This document shows, in pieces, positions 1 to 9,689 of a stretch of DNA of 64,000 nucleotides (the stretch's first letter is position 1; each line of letters starts with the position of its first letter). The notes below the pieces were generated by a model. It worked only from the letters and a program-made list of their open reading frames with translations. It did not search any database and was not told the DNA's origin. Made by a program: the position numbers and the translations under genes. Origin of the DNA: Ligula intestinalis (Eukaryota > Platyhelminthes > Cestoda > Diphyllobothriidea > Diphyllobothriidae); assembly GCA_036362985.1 (NCBI GenBank), contig JAYGXS010000004.1, positions 20,221,216 through 20,285,215 of the forward strand. Direction: 5' to 3'.

Positions 1-436
1 TAGATCCTATAACTTCTTTCCGAGTTCTTTTTCGAGCACGAACATCTCGAATCTTGTTTTACCTGGAAGCTGCTTATATTAGACGCTTTAAACCGGACCT
101 CTGCAAACAGTTGGAGCACGTGGTTAACCTTGCCTTACCTTGGTAACCTCAGGCCCCATATTCGCACATTCCCCAGCCCAATATTCCCCACAACTCAATT
201 CCCTGTTTTCTTCCTCCAATTTTGATTCAACCTTCTTTCTCTATCTGACTAGGACCCATGACCCTTCTGTATAGTTTCAATTTCGTGTTTTTCTCATTCG
301 TGGACCTTAATGCAATGAGGGGTTGTGACTGAGGGGCTCTCCCGAAATTTATGGTGCCAATAAATCTTACATCTATAACCATTTTCAAGTAATTCACCAA
401 TCACAAGCCGACAAAAACCACCAATCATATCTCTAT
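1..436. other. Unassigned flank left of the Ty3 LTR
   Basis: AT-rich sequence with no open frame and no recognised repeat. It ends immediately before the TG of the LTR at 437. The last five bases (tctat) would be one target-site duplicate, but the other end of the element is missing so this cannot be tested. Confidence 0.4.
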
Positions 437-542
437 TGTAGCAAATACCCTTAAGATGGCCTCAATTTTCCTTCATTTTGCACTATATTAAAGATGGGGG
501 CGAACCGTGTCACGACTTGGTTATTTCAAGCGGACATAATCC
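437..542 (+). repeat. Left arm of the LTR inverted repeat
   Basis: Matches the reverse complement of 992-1097 with about 8 differences in 106 bases by eye. Similarity fades within 20 bases beyond this point. Confidence 0.85.
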
Positions 543-700
543 TATATTGTAACGAACCGAGACGACCGATGGGCGATTTCGTGCGACTATAACCCGAAAC
601 AGAACAACGAATGCGATTACTAGATGAAAACGACCGAACCCAAAGAAGAACAAGACCGTTTAAACAAAGACTGCTACTCTTAAACTTTACTACTATTTGA

Positions 701-720
701 AGGACTAATTTATTAGTCCT
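701..720 (-). promoter_or_regulatory. Polyadenylation signal within a small palindrome
   Basis: Minus-strand AATAAA at 709-714 sits at the centre of a perfect palindrome with 9-base arms (AGGACTAAT / ATTAGTCCT) and a 2-base loop. The position fits the R region of the LTR. Confidence 0.45.
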
Positions 721-865
721 GGCTACAACAATCGGAACAATCAGTGAAGTCGTCCTTTGGCGGGGATGATTGACTGTCCTGGTCCTGGTCCTGGCCGGAG
801 ATGACTTCTGGGAGACGTTTGGAGGCGGCTGCCGGGAGTGATGATCAACCTTCCATAGGGCCGTC

Positions 866-873
866 TATATATA
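866..873 (-). promoter_or_regulatory. TATA-like box in the LTR
   Basis: TATATATA read on the minus strand, about 155 bp upstream of the AATAAA. This is a plausible U3 promoter for the element, inferred from motif and position only. Confidence 0.45.
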
Positions 874-991
874 GTAAGAGACAGCAGGATTAAGTCTATA
901 TTATAGAAGATAAACCAATGGGAATGCTTAATTTATACAATAGCCAATAGCATAAACTCGCCGACATAAATAGCCGATCAGTTAGCCAATA

Positions 992-1097
992 GGAGTATGT
1001 CCGCCTGAAATAACCAAGTCGTGACACAGTACGCCGCCATCTTTAATATAGAGCAAAATGAACAAAAATTGAGGCCATCTTAAGGGTATTTGCTACA
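992..1097 (-). repeat. Right arm of the LTR inverted repeat
   Basis: Inverted partner of 437-542. The outermost 33 bases of the two arms are identical. The last bases overlap the pol stop codon. Confidence 0.85.
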
Positions 1098-4000
1098 CTG
1101 CATCCTCCCCGAAAAAGGTATCGCTGTCCTCAGCGTGCACCTCATCCGCCAAATTATGTGGACTACTTCCTACGGGTACGAAAGTCTCCTCTATATCTTC
1201 GGGTGGTACCTCGTCGCGTGGGGGTTCGGGGTTACGATCTGGTTCAGCGGGACGGCCGCCCAGTTTGAGACGGTTGAAGTGTACCAAAAACTCGGGGCTG
1301 AAAGGCCGTTCGTGCTCCCGGATAACGCACGTGGTGTCCGAAATAACTCGGGTAACGGTATATGGGCCGCACCAATCAACTACAAACTTAGATGGCATTC
1401 CCTGGGCAACGGAGTAATTCCGAAGCCAAACGACATCACCTACTTCGTAAGGACTTCCGTGGGCCAAACGGTCGTAGTGATCCTTTTGACGCCTCTGGGA
1501 CCCCTGAAGATGTATTCGTGCTTCTTCTGCGGCGATACGCATCTTATTGTTTAGACTCGTAAGGTACACGCCGATGGGAACTTCGTTACTATCGCGAGGC
1601 ACTTGAAGGTCCTCGATAATTCGCATTTCTCGGCCGCATGTAAGGGCAAAGGGGGTTTGGTGGGTTGATGCATGTACCGTGGAGCGATAGGCTAGCATGC
1701 AGGCTGGTAAAGCATCGTCCCACGTTCGGGGAGCCTGTCTATCAACGAACGCTTTGAGCAAACCGATTAGGGTTCTATTCGTCCGCTCTACCTGTCCATT
1801 AACTTGCGGATGGTACGCAGTCGTGCGAGTTTTATTGATTCGCAGGTATTTACATAAGTCGCGTATGGTTGCGTTTTCGAACGAACTTCCCCTGTCAGAG
1901 TGAAGCTGATCGGGGGCACCCCATCTACAAATCCAACCATTAAAAATGGCCTGGGAGACTGTTTCGGCAAAGACATCGGGCAAGGCTACTACTTCGGCCA
2001 TCTTTGTGAAGAAATTAACCATCACTAAAATGTACCGATTATGCCTGTACGACTCAGTAATGGGTCCGATGATGTCGACACCAACACGCTCGTTGGGATA
2101 CCCGGTCAATATTGGCTGAAGAGGGGCCCTGTTTAGCTGTCGCGGTGGCTTAAGTTGATTGCATAGGGTGCAGTACCGAATGTGATTCCACACGGAACGC
2201 TTTAAGTTGGGCCAGTAATATCTACGCCTGAGTGCCCACTCGGTCTTATATATTCCTACATGTCCTAACTCAGTATGTATCCTCTCTATTACTTCGTCTA
2301 CCATGGATAGAGGTAGCAAGATACGTCGTGGATGCTGATCACTATCCCTATAATACAGGACACCGTTATCCAAAAATAACTTATCCCAAACTGTGTGCAG
2401 GCAGCGCGTTTCGTAGCTCTGCCCCCTTAACTCGTCCGTGCTCAACGACCGGGTTTCACTAATTTTTCTATGGTATATCGGCCCAATGTGCGGGTCTTCA
2501 CGTTGTGCCTGCGCCCACATATAACTTTGGTCGTCGTGAAGCGATATCGCACCTATGTTAATGTCCGTACACGATGGACAATTACTGTGCGGTCTATAGG
2601 GTTTCCTAGATAGGGCGTCAGCATTATTGTGCAGACGACCCGGTCGGTATAAACATTCGTACTCATAGCCTGCTAGTTGCTCTTGCCATCGTGCGACTTG
2701 CCCTTCGGGGTTTTTGAAATTACGAAGCCATGTTAGCGAGCTATGATCCGTTCTAACTATGAACTTCCTGTACTGTAGGAATGGTCGGCATTCTTGAACG
2801 AAGAAGACAAGGGCAAGCATCTCTTTCCTAGTCACACAGTACCGCCTCTCAGCTTTGCTCAGGGATCGACTTAGGTACTGGATAACACACTCTGTCCTAT
2901 CAGCTTGTCTTTGTGATAAAACAGCGCCAATCGCGAATTCACTTGCATCTGTGTCAAGTATAAATTCTCCCGCCTGTTGACTAACATTGGGGAACGCAAG
3001 GATTGGACTGGAACACAAGTTGTCTTTTAAAGTGTTGAAGCTCGCTGCACATTCGGGTGTCCACTTAAAGCGAACTCCCTTTTGCGTGAGCTTATTTAAC
3101 GGTGCAGCTATTTGTGCATAGTCCTTAACAAACTTCCTATAGTAGGAAGCGAGACCCGTGAAACTTCTGACTTCAGTCACATTGGTGGGTGTCGGCCACT
3201 CGCGGACTTCCGCAACCTTATCTATGTCGGTTTCGACCCCCGAGGCTGACACGACATGTCCTAAGAACTTAACCTTATCTCGTATGAGTACGCACTTTGC
3301 CGGCTTAAGGGTGAGACCTGCCTGTTTCAACACGTCGAATATCCTACGCAAATTATGCAAATGATCGTCAAAATCTTTTCCAAGAATAATGATATCGTCG
3401 AGATACACTAAACAGGTACTCGGGATAAATTGTGCTAGAACCTGGTTCATAAGCCTTTGGAAAGTACTAGGTGCATTAGCTAAACCAAAAGGCATAGTCT
3501 CGGATTCGTATAGTCCAGAAGGGACTGAGAAAGCAGTTTTCTCATGGTCGGACGGCCGGACTTCTACTTGCCAATATCCAGCAGCTAAATCTAACGTCGA
3601 GAACACCCGATTACCCGAAAGCGCATCTAACGTTTCATCAATACGAGGTAACGGAAAGGAATCTTTAGTCGTGATCTCGTTTAACTTACGATAATCTACG
3701 CATAGTCTTAATGTCCCGTCCTTCTTCATGACTAGAACGACCGGAGACGACCAGGGAGAGCTAGATGGCTTAATTATCTTTCGATCAAGCATATCGTCTA
3801 TCATCGACTTTAACTGTGTCTGGTAGAACACAGGTAGTCGTCGAGGCGGAATCTTAATAGGTCGGGCTGTTCCCGTATGTATTTCGTGATGAGCTGCATT
3901 GGTTCGGCCGTACGAACGACCGTCCCAATCAAAAATGTCCCTAAACTCATGAATTATATTACCTAGCTTCGTAGCGCTAACCGAATCGAGTGAGGATGGA

Positions 4001-4746
4001 ACTAAATCCTTAACACGTTCGTCTAACTGGGACGTGTTAACCTCGACCAGTATACGTGGCGCCTCGATATTAAAGGGAATTTCAATTCCACAAAAGCGTA
4101 TACAATTAAGATTAAAATCTACTAAACATTCAAAAGCATGTAAAAAGTCTGCTCCTAATATACATTTCCAAGTGATATCTGGGCAAATAATAAATGTATG
4201 TGTAAATTTAATGCTATCAAACAAAAGCTCTAGCTCTACTATGCCATTGTGTCGCAGGGTGTTGCCATTAGCCGTTTTCAGACTAATTTTGGACTTACTG
4301 CAATATCTAACCTTCGCTTGAAGTTTAAGAAATGTTTCTTGCCTAATAAGGGAGCACCCAGCCCCTGAATCAACTAAGCATGGCAACTTAGAGTTTCCTA
4401 TAGTAGTATTAATAACTGGGAAAGACATAGTGGAACCTATGTTCATAATACACATATCAGTTATCAAAAGGCACTTACCGGATTGTTCGTCCTCACCTGG
4501 GGTGATCACATGAACACCGGGACTATATGGGGGTCGGTTCTGTCTCGTTCGTTGCTGTCTCCAATTCCCTCGAGGAGTGGGCGGTGTTGGGCCTCGCCAA
4601 GAAGAGGTCGGTTGTGGAGGTCCAGTCCAGCCAGCAACATTCTGTGGCTGTCCATGCCAAGGTTGTGAAGGACCCTGCCATGGTTGAGGGAAGCCGTAGG
4701 ACGGATAGGTTGGCGGTGGAGGATTCATCTGCGTAGGAGGACTCAT
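1093..4746 (-). CDS. pol: Ty3-type pol polyprotein: protease, RT, RNase H, integrase
   Basis: This is a 1217-codon open frame. Residues 1-90 are Pro/Gln/Trp-rich. The aspartic protease motif DSGAG is at 126-130. The RT spans about 295-500, with the TLDLAAGYWQ region at 384-393, PFGLANAP at 419-426 and catalytic YLDD at 448-451. RNase H has D598, E642, D667 and D710. Integrase has the zinc-binding H824/H829/C859/C862 and a catalytic triad D891, D951, E987 with exactly 35 residues between the last two, then a GPY motif at 1127-1129. No catalytic residue appears to be missing. The start ATG overlaps the gag stop as ATGA, and pol is in the -1 frame relative to gag, so expression by -1 frameshift or by reinitiation are both possible. 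The stop lies inside the 3' LTR. The copy could supply enzyme but lacks a 5' LTR. Confidence 0.95.
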   Translation of the reverse strand: MSPPTQMNPPPPTYPSYGFPQPWQGPSQPWHGQPQNVAGWTGPPQPTSSWRGPTPPTPRGNWRQQRTRQNRPPYSPGVHVITPGEDEQSGKCLLITDMCIMNIGSTMSFPVINTTIGNSKLPCLVDSGAGCSLIRQETFLKLQAKVRYCSKSKISLKTANGNTLRHNGIVELELLFDSIKFTHTFIICPDITWKCILGADFLHAFECLVDFNLNCIRFCGIEIPFNIEAPRILVEVNTSQLDERVKDLVPSSLDSVSATKLGNIIHEFRDIFDWDGRSYGRTNAAHHEIHTGTARPIKIPPRRLPVFYQTQLKSMIDDMLDRKIIKPSSSPWSSPVVLVMKKDGTLRLCVDYRKLNEITTKDSFPLPRIDETLDALSGNRVFSTLDLAAGYWQVEVRPSDHEKTAFSVPSGLYESETMPFGLANAPSTFQRLMNQVLAQFIPSTCLVYLDDIIILGKDFDDHLHNLRRIFDVLKQAGLTLKPAKCVLIRDKVKFLGHVVSASGVETDIDKVAEVREWPTPTNVTEVRSFTGLASYYRKFVKDYAQIAAPLNKLTQKGVRFKWTPECAASFNTLKDNLCSSPILAFPNVSQQAGEFILDTDASEFAIGAVLSQRQADRTECVIQYLSRSLSKAERRYCVTRKEMLALVFFVQECRPFLQYRKFIVRTDHSSLTWLRNFKNPEGQVARWQEQLAGYEYECLYRPGRLHNNADALSRKPYRPHSNCPSCTDINIGAISLHDDQSYMWAQAQREDPHIGPIYHRKISETRSLSTDELRGQSYETRCLHTVWDKLFLDNGVLYYRDSDQHPRRILLPLSMVDEVIERIHTELGHVGIYKTEWALRRRYYWPNLKRSVWNHIRYCTLCNQLKPPRQLNRAPLQPILTGYPNERVGVDIIGPITESYRHNRYILVMVNFFTKMAEVVALPDVFAETVSQAIFNGWICRWGAPDQLHSDRGSSFENATIRDLCKYLRINKTRTTAYHPQVNGQVERTNRTLIGLLKAFVDRQAPRTWDDALPACMLAYRSTVHASTHQTPFALTCGREMRIIEDLQVPRDSNEVPIGVYLTSLNNKMRIAAEEARIHLQGSQRRQKDHYDRLAHGSPYEVGDVVWLRNYSVAQGMPSKFVVDWCGPYTVTRVISDTTCVIREHERPFSPEFLVHFNRLKLGGRPAEPDRNPEPPRDEVPPEDIEETFVPVGSSPHNLADEVHAEDSDTFFGEDAV
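1098..1112 (-). promoter_or_regulatory. Polypurine-tract-like sequence
   Basis: On the minus strand, GGGGAGGATGCAG lies immediately before the LTR start, where the plus-strand primer of reverse transcription is expected. It also encodes the last residues of pol. It contains two pyrimidines, so it is an imperfect tract. Confidence 0.5.
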
Positions 4747-5045
4747 CTGCCATTGAGCCGTATGAGTGCCTTTATCGCGGGATAGGCACTGTTTCGTGGC
4801 GTAGACGCCAACCGTCTTTGGGGGCCGTGGCCGAAGATGTCGCGGGTCATCAGTGGGACAGTGTCACGCTGGGGCACGGCAATGAAAGCTGCCTCCTCTT
4901 GCTGGGCGTATTCAAGGGCCTTCTTAATGGTGGTGGGCGTGTTTCGAGCGAACTCACGTCTAACGTCATCACTAGCTACACCTTCTCGTTTCAAAAGCGT
5001 ACAGGCTTCCGTCATCAGAGGTGGTAATTGTACCGCGCCTCACAG
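4743..5045 (-). pseudogene. gag: Ty3 gag, C-terminal fragment
   Basis: About 90-100 codons are open before the TGA at 4743-4745. The protein is helical and charged (motifs REFARNTPTT, ALEYAQQEEAAF), as expected of a Ty3 capsid C-terminal region. No CCHC knuckle is visible. It lies directly upstream of pol with a 4-base ATGA overlap. Reading back from the ATG at 5015 the frame meets a stop at 5043-5045, so the N-terminal part of gag is missing. Assignment rests mainly on position next to pol. Confidence 0.6.
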
Positions 5046-5735
5046 TATTTAAAGGTGTTGGCAGTCATAGTCAATCGGGTTTAACCAATACAGAGGAGGG
5101 GGCAAGAGAGAGGAGGGGGTTAGACGGGATGTTCAATCATCGAGCCCTGTGAACCGTAATAACCTCAGTCAAAGAAGAGGAAGATGAAGAAGGGTTGGTT
5201 TTGTGGACCAAATTGTATTTTGACTGACATTTCAAAAGCACACTCGCTTCAGAGTATTGTGCTTACTCTTCCGCGGGCCTTGAGTGAAATCGTCTCGCCA
5301 CCGATCTTGTGAAGTAATCGTGTTCCCTCCACGTGCTTTCGCCGCTGGTTAGCTCTGACTTGTTTGCTGCCGACCAATGGCGGGTCCGCGTCTCCTTTCT
5401 GCCCTGCGCCGCTATCGTTTTTACTGCGGTGCCTTCCTCCTCTCCACCATCTGTTCGATCGATCGGCCGTTAATTTTTGGTGGCAGATCTGCCGGCCTCT
5501 AGTTCGGGTGCGTGGAAAAGCACGCCGTGTTGGTCACATAATTCGCTGCCGCCGCCACCACCGCCGCTGCAACCGCCGCCGCCGCCTTCCTCACCCGTGG
5601 GTGTTAGCTGTTGGCCCTGCATGGCTTGGACGTCGGCCTTCCTCTCGTTTGGCCGTGAATCGATCGACCATTTGCGTTCGCTTGCAGTGGTGTCAGCTCC
5701 ACGGGTGGCTCTGTTACGCCAGTCATGTGACTCCT
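5046..5735 (-). other. 3' flank of the minus-strand LINE, with a CCG-rich stretch
   Basis: This lies between the truncated Ty3 gag and the C-terminus of the LINE reading frame, and probably holds the LINE's 3' untranslated region. A GC-rich low-complexity run of CCG/CCA triplets occurs at about 5548-5585. Short open frames here follow from that composition and are not called as genes. Confidence 0.4.
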
Positions 5736-5739
5736 GATC

Positions 5740-6430
5740 GCTGCCGCCTCCTTCCTTTGTGGGTGTTGGTGTTTGAGTGATACCACAGATTGGGACAAAA
5801 CAATTGCCTCAGGTAGGTTATTTCACGGCTCCTCGACCCGATTAGAGAAAAAATACTTCCTCAAATCCAATCTTCCTTGAGGCACATACTGTTTCAAGGG
5901 ATGTCCCCGGAGATAAGTTGTAACGGCAAGTTGGAAAAAGTAACCACACGTGTGAGAGCAGACCAATCATGCACGATACCGACAGTTTGTATAAAGTCTC
6001 CATGTAACTGCCTATAACTCCGAGGATAGAGATTAAGGTTGTTTAGGTGAAGCTCATATGGTAGTGCACCTTGGCCTCTTACTTATTTTGTGGCCCGCTG
6101 CTGTGCCTTTTTACGTGCGCAATAATCCTGCTGCATTCACAGTCTCCAGGCTTGAATTGCGTTTTCAAGAGGTGGTCTTATGAAGGTACCGAAGATTTTC
6201 GAGAAACAGTCTCCATCAAAAACTGTTTATGCCCACTTGATGGCTTACAATATTGAAGTTGCAGCTTTCGCCGCCTTACAACATTATGTTGAAGGCTTGA
6301 AGTTTTCTGTCATCCAGATGCCGAGATTCTTCTTTATTTCTGCTTATTGAAGTGGGTTTCCGTTCAGATAGTAGGATCGTGCATCAGGGACTGCGTTTCG
6401 ATTTCCCAGACGCAGCAGAGTGCATTTGTT
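5740..6430 (-). pseudogene. LINE ORF2, thumb and C-terminal domain
   Basis: Continues from the RT: SNKCTLLRLGN near 6410, NLGIWMTENFKPS near 6310, FIRPPLENAIQAW near 6160, and, near 5830, FFSNRVEEP-stop-NNLPEAIV, the usual end of CR1-like ORF2 (consensus form FF..RV...WN.LPE). The last coding similarity is at about 5740. Several stops are visible. Confidence 0.75.
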
Positions 6431-7300
6431 CGAATTGAATGACAGGAGCCATCTGCGTCACCAATATTTTAATCGACAAAGATTTTCTAGGAATTTATCT
6501 TCATCGGCAGCAAATTTGATGACCTCCCATGCTTTTACATCATCTGCAAACATGGCACACTCACAGTCCAATTCCTGTACACAGTCATTAAAGAACAAGA
6601 GAAAGAGGGTCGGTCCGAGTACTGAACCTTGAGGGACTCCACTCTCGATGACTGTTGGCCTTGATTTTTTTCGTCCTACACACAGTTTGCGAACGACCAG
6701 CGAGGAAATTCTCAATCCACGTAAGAAGTCTGCCTTTGATACCCACCAGTCTCGACTTGTGCAGAAGACGTTGGTGGGGAACACTGTCGAAGACCTTCCG
6801 GAAATCAATGTAGGCAGCGCGTATGGTTTTTTTCATCAATAGCCATTGTCCAGCTTTGCATCGTGTAACGCAAGTTTGTAGCATATGACCTACCCCTACG
6901 AAAGCCACATTGCTCACTGGAAAAGAGATTTTGAGTTTCACAATATCTCACCAATTCCTTCTTGATGATCTTCTCCATTACTTTGCAGCATATTGAGGTC
7001 AGACTCACCTGTCTGTAGTTGTTCGCAGCTGCATGACTACCATTTTTGTAAAGGGGTGTGATTTGTGTTGTTTTTTAATCTGGAGGAAGGATTCCAGTAT
7101 CAAACGGTTTCTGGCACATCACGGAAAGCGGATTAGCCACCTCCAAACTTCGCAGGAATCTCATATGGACCAGGAGACTTACCTTCCTTCAAGCCTTATA
7201 GTTCTTGAAAAATTGGCACTTCTCCAAACCAAATGTCCCCGATATTTGGCGCTCCCGCGATCTCGTCACTAGTTGCGTCGAAGGCAGTTTTTGTGGTGAA
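6430..7300 (-). pseudogene. LINE ORF2, reverse transcriptase part
   Basis: Three frames carry consecutive RT motifs: KSPGP near 7170, SLTSICCKVMEKIIKKEL near 7000, FSSEQCGFRRGRS, AYIDFRKVFDSVPHQRLL near 6830, ESGVPQGSVLGPTLFLLF near 6650, and catalytic FADDV near 6540. The catalytic Asp pair is retained but the frame shifts at least twice. The SGVPQGSVLGP form is typical of the CR1/Jockey group. Confidence 0.85.
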
Positions 7301-7929
7301 AACCGACCGAAAAAACTCGGAAAAATGTTCGGCTTTATCTTTATAGTCGGGATCTGTAGACCTTCATCATTTTTATAACAGGAACCGTGTTCCGGTTACG
7401 TGTGCTTTTCTTTAGGAAGTTAAAAATCAACTTCGTATTTTTGACTGCTCGATTAAGTAAAGCACACTCAAAGTCCCATCGTCTTTAGAAAAGCAACTTT
7501 TTCACCTTGTTGCGCTGGATTTTGTATTCCTCAAAAACTTCACTATGGCTTGTTATATAACACTTCTTCCAGAGTTTTCCTTTCTTATTGACATCTCTTT
7601 TTAGATCGTTTGTTAGCTACTGAGATCGGTTGGATATCTTGGGCACTGATCGTGGACGATGTCTATGCACTAGATGCAACGACCGCTCCTTAAATATATT
7701 CCAGTTCTCAGTGACATTCCTGGAGAAAAGAAGCCCGCAGTCTATTTGTGATACCTCTGCTCTCATTTGAGAGAAGTGAGTTCACCATGTATTCGGCCTT
7801 GGTTCGTCTAGTGGAGGAGATACTGAACGTATACCATAATCCCACGAAAGTACAACGTGATCACTTCGACCGCGTGGAGATAGGTAGCGTACATCGTCTA
7901 TACTGTCAGGATGCTTGGTGAAGACTGTC

Positions 7930-8693
7930 TTAACAAATAGTCTGTTGCCTTTCACGTACTAAAGTGGAACAAGCGCGTGTTGTGTAAGAAGAGCCTCAAG
8001 TGTCATTTTTAGAAGGTGATGATGGAAGGCGTTTCTAGAGCAATTCGCCCACAAATCGTTAAAATTAATGCTGGGCGCTTTAAAGTCACCCATGAGTTGA
8101 ACATCAGGTCGACAACCTATATTCTTTATGCACTCCAGTAAACTCGCATTTGTATCAGTGTCTGTCCGTGGTGGTCGGTAGATGGTCACGGCTTCCAGAG
8201 GCTGCGACCCTCATGCCTTAATTGTCAGTCAAATAGCCCCCATATCATCGGTAATCCTTTCACTTCTCTCGCATACTCTTAAGTCGGTCTTTACATACAC
8301 AGCAACCCTTCCACCCCGGCGTTCCACCCGGTCTCACCTAAATAATTGGTATCCGGATAGCGCTACTTCGGAACCACTGATGCTCTCTGACAGCCATGTT
8401 TCTGTTATTGCTATAACATCAGGGGACACATCGGCTATCTGTATTCGAAGTTCATCGAACTTTGAGAATAGACTCTGAGCGTTGGTATACAGACATTTTA
8501 GTCAGCGACACTCTGCAGTGTCCAGTTCGTTTGGGCGCGAGTTTATCAATACTACTGTGCCACAGCCGTATTGTATGCTCTCAGAGCAATATGGTGGTTT
8601 TCTGTATCTTTTATCTCTTGAGATAGCCAGATTGCTCTCCCAGCAGTCAATCTCCCCTTTAGGCCCGCCACCAATTCTCGGCGTTACAGGCAC
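7930..8693 (-). pseudogene. LINE ORF2, apurinic-like endonuclease part
   Basis: Fragments in one general order: YTNAQSLFSKFDELRIQI near 8490, then VIAITETWLSES, GYQLFR followed by a stop, GGRVAVYVKTDLRV, then TIYRPPRTDTD near 8185 and LMGDFKAPSINF near 8090. These match the exonuclease-endonuclease-phosphatase fold of LINE ORF2 (N of TNAQS, E of TETWL and the GDF motif), with N replaced by K in the usual GDFNAP. At least four in-frame stops are visible. An in-frame upstream segment reaches back to about 8693. Confidence 0.8.
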
Positions 8694-8851
8694 TTCGCTG
8701 GAGAGCGGTCCGACTGAAGAAACACCGTCTTATATGAGTGGGAGAGGGCTGTTTTTCGGGACAGGAAAAAATTCGCTTTCTCTTTGTTATCCATTATTAT
8801 CTTGATACTTGTACTTATACAGCAGTTGATCCGATTAGTTCCTGTTGTTGA

Positions 8852-9140
8852 ATGAATGGGCTTCATTCATGTCATGGATAGCGGCAGCCCGTTGGCGGCA
8901 GTCGGAAGCGATCTCCTCGCAAATGTTAACCCATTTTTTGTTCCAATGTCGCAAGCCGTTAACGGTAACAAGCCCAATTCGTTCAACGTCCGACTTGACG
9001 ATGCTGAGCCATGTCTTCAGTTAACCGCCTGGTCGGTATCTCCAGTTTGCACTATGAGAGGGGTTAATGACCAATCTGCAGAGGTCCGTTGATGGCTTGC
9101 GCTGTACATGGCCAAACACTGCAATCGGCGATGCTGGATG
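8852..9140 (-). pseudogene. RTE-type LINE, C-terminal fragment of the RT protein
   Basis: Minus-strand reading gives FGHVQRKPSTDLCRLVINP, then WRYRPGG-stop-LKTWL, DVERIGL and WVNICEEIASDCRQRAAAI. This is the conserved end of RTE-clade ORF2. It is strongly 5' truncated, as usual for LINE copies, and abuts the start of the CR1-like LINE at 8850. Confidence 0.75.
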
Positions 9141-9234
9141 TATTATTCTAGACTTGGTAGGCTGAAACCGTTATATCATCGGGTTCAGCGTCGTTAGTGT
9201 TATAGCGATGACATCTGACGTGTGTCACCGTTGA

Positions 9235-9560
9235 ATTACCCCCTGTTGAAATCTCCAAGCAAGAACGCAATTGGAAGGGCGTAACTTTTGGATCCACCGA
9301 GAGGCGGGTTTATTGTGTACAAAACCCGGAGAAACTGTCTCGGGTAGCTGTTGCCTCGCTGTCCTCACTATCCGGTGGGGCTGCAACTCTTTGTGTCCCA
9401 CCTCGGGCTGAGCTCGGCATTGGAAGCGGACTGGCGTGGTCACGCGTCCGTTGTTGCAACAACTCTTTGTCAGGGGGTGACAGTGGCTTATAAGAGATTG
9501 TCTGTGCGTTCTCTAGTGGCCTGGTTGGCCGCATTTGGATAACGTTACCCGACCAGTTGA
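9235..9560 (-). repeat. LTR-like fragment
   Basis: On the minus strand it has a TTATAAG box near 9495, an AATAAAC near 9310, and near 9240 a TCAACA end followed by a GGTGACAC stretch resembling the primer-binding region of the LTR at 15560-15926. The two are not the same family in sequence. The boundaries are uncertain; this could be a Ty3 LTR remnant. Confidence 0.35.
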
Positions 9561-9594
9561 CCTTGTGGCTTTGTATCTAGCGTAGGCTTTTGTG

Positions 9595-9628
9595 AATGCG
9601 TGCGTGCATGCATGCATGCATGCATGCG
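9595..9628. repeat. (GCAT)n microsatellite
   Basis: About six units of GCAT/TGCA. Alternating purine-pyrimidine tetramer. Confidence 0.9.
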
Positions 9629-9689
9629 GTCTAAGGTCATCTCGCATGGCCTGTCCAGTGAACGCTATTGGACAAAGGAATCATTGTGG

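Larger units (their letters stand above)
437..1097 (-). repeat. 3' LTR of the Ty3 element
   Basis: On the minus strand it starts TGTAGCAAATACCC at 1097, directly after the purine-rich tract, and ends GGGTATTTGCTACA at 437, so it has TG...CA ends and is 661 bp long. The pol stop codon TAG lies in its first five bases. It contains a TATA-like box and an AATAAA on the element's strand in the expected order. The outer 106 bp at each end are inverted copies of each other, far longer than the few-base inverted ends normal for LTRs. Confidence 0.8.
437..5045 (-). mobile_element. 5'-truncated Ty3-type LTR retrotransposon
   Basis: Read on the minus strand the order is gag C-terminal part, pol (protease, RT, RNase H, integrase), purine-rich tract, 3' LTR. 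Integrase downstream of RNase H is the Ty3 (Metaviridae-type) order, as opposed to Ty1/copia. The pol frame has no internal stop, so the copy is young. No 5' LTR, primer-binding site or gag N-terminus follows above 5045, where an in-frame stop appears and the sequence becomes unrelated, so the element is truncated or rearranged at its 5' end. Confidence 0.9.
5735..8850 (-). mobile_element. Decayed CR1/Jockey-like LINE
   Basis: On the minus strand an endonuclease region (about 8560-7930), a linker, RT (about 7300-6430) and a C-terminal domain (6430-5740) follow in the order of a non-LTR retrotransposon ORF2. Many stops and frameshifts interrupt it, but motifs remain throughout, so it is nearly full length at ORF2 and dead. 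No poly(A) or microsatellite tail was recognised at its 3' end. Confidence 0.85.

Noticed and set aside
1090..1554. 154-codon plus-strand frame
   Set aside because: It is antisense to the intact Ty3 pol and lacks motifs; a shadow frame.
5364..5780. 138-codon plus-strand frame rich in Arg and Pro
   Set aside because: It lies in a CCG-rich stretch opposite the LINE 3' end; composition explains it.
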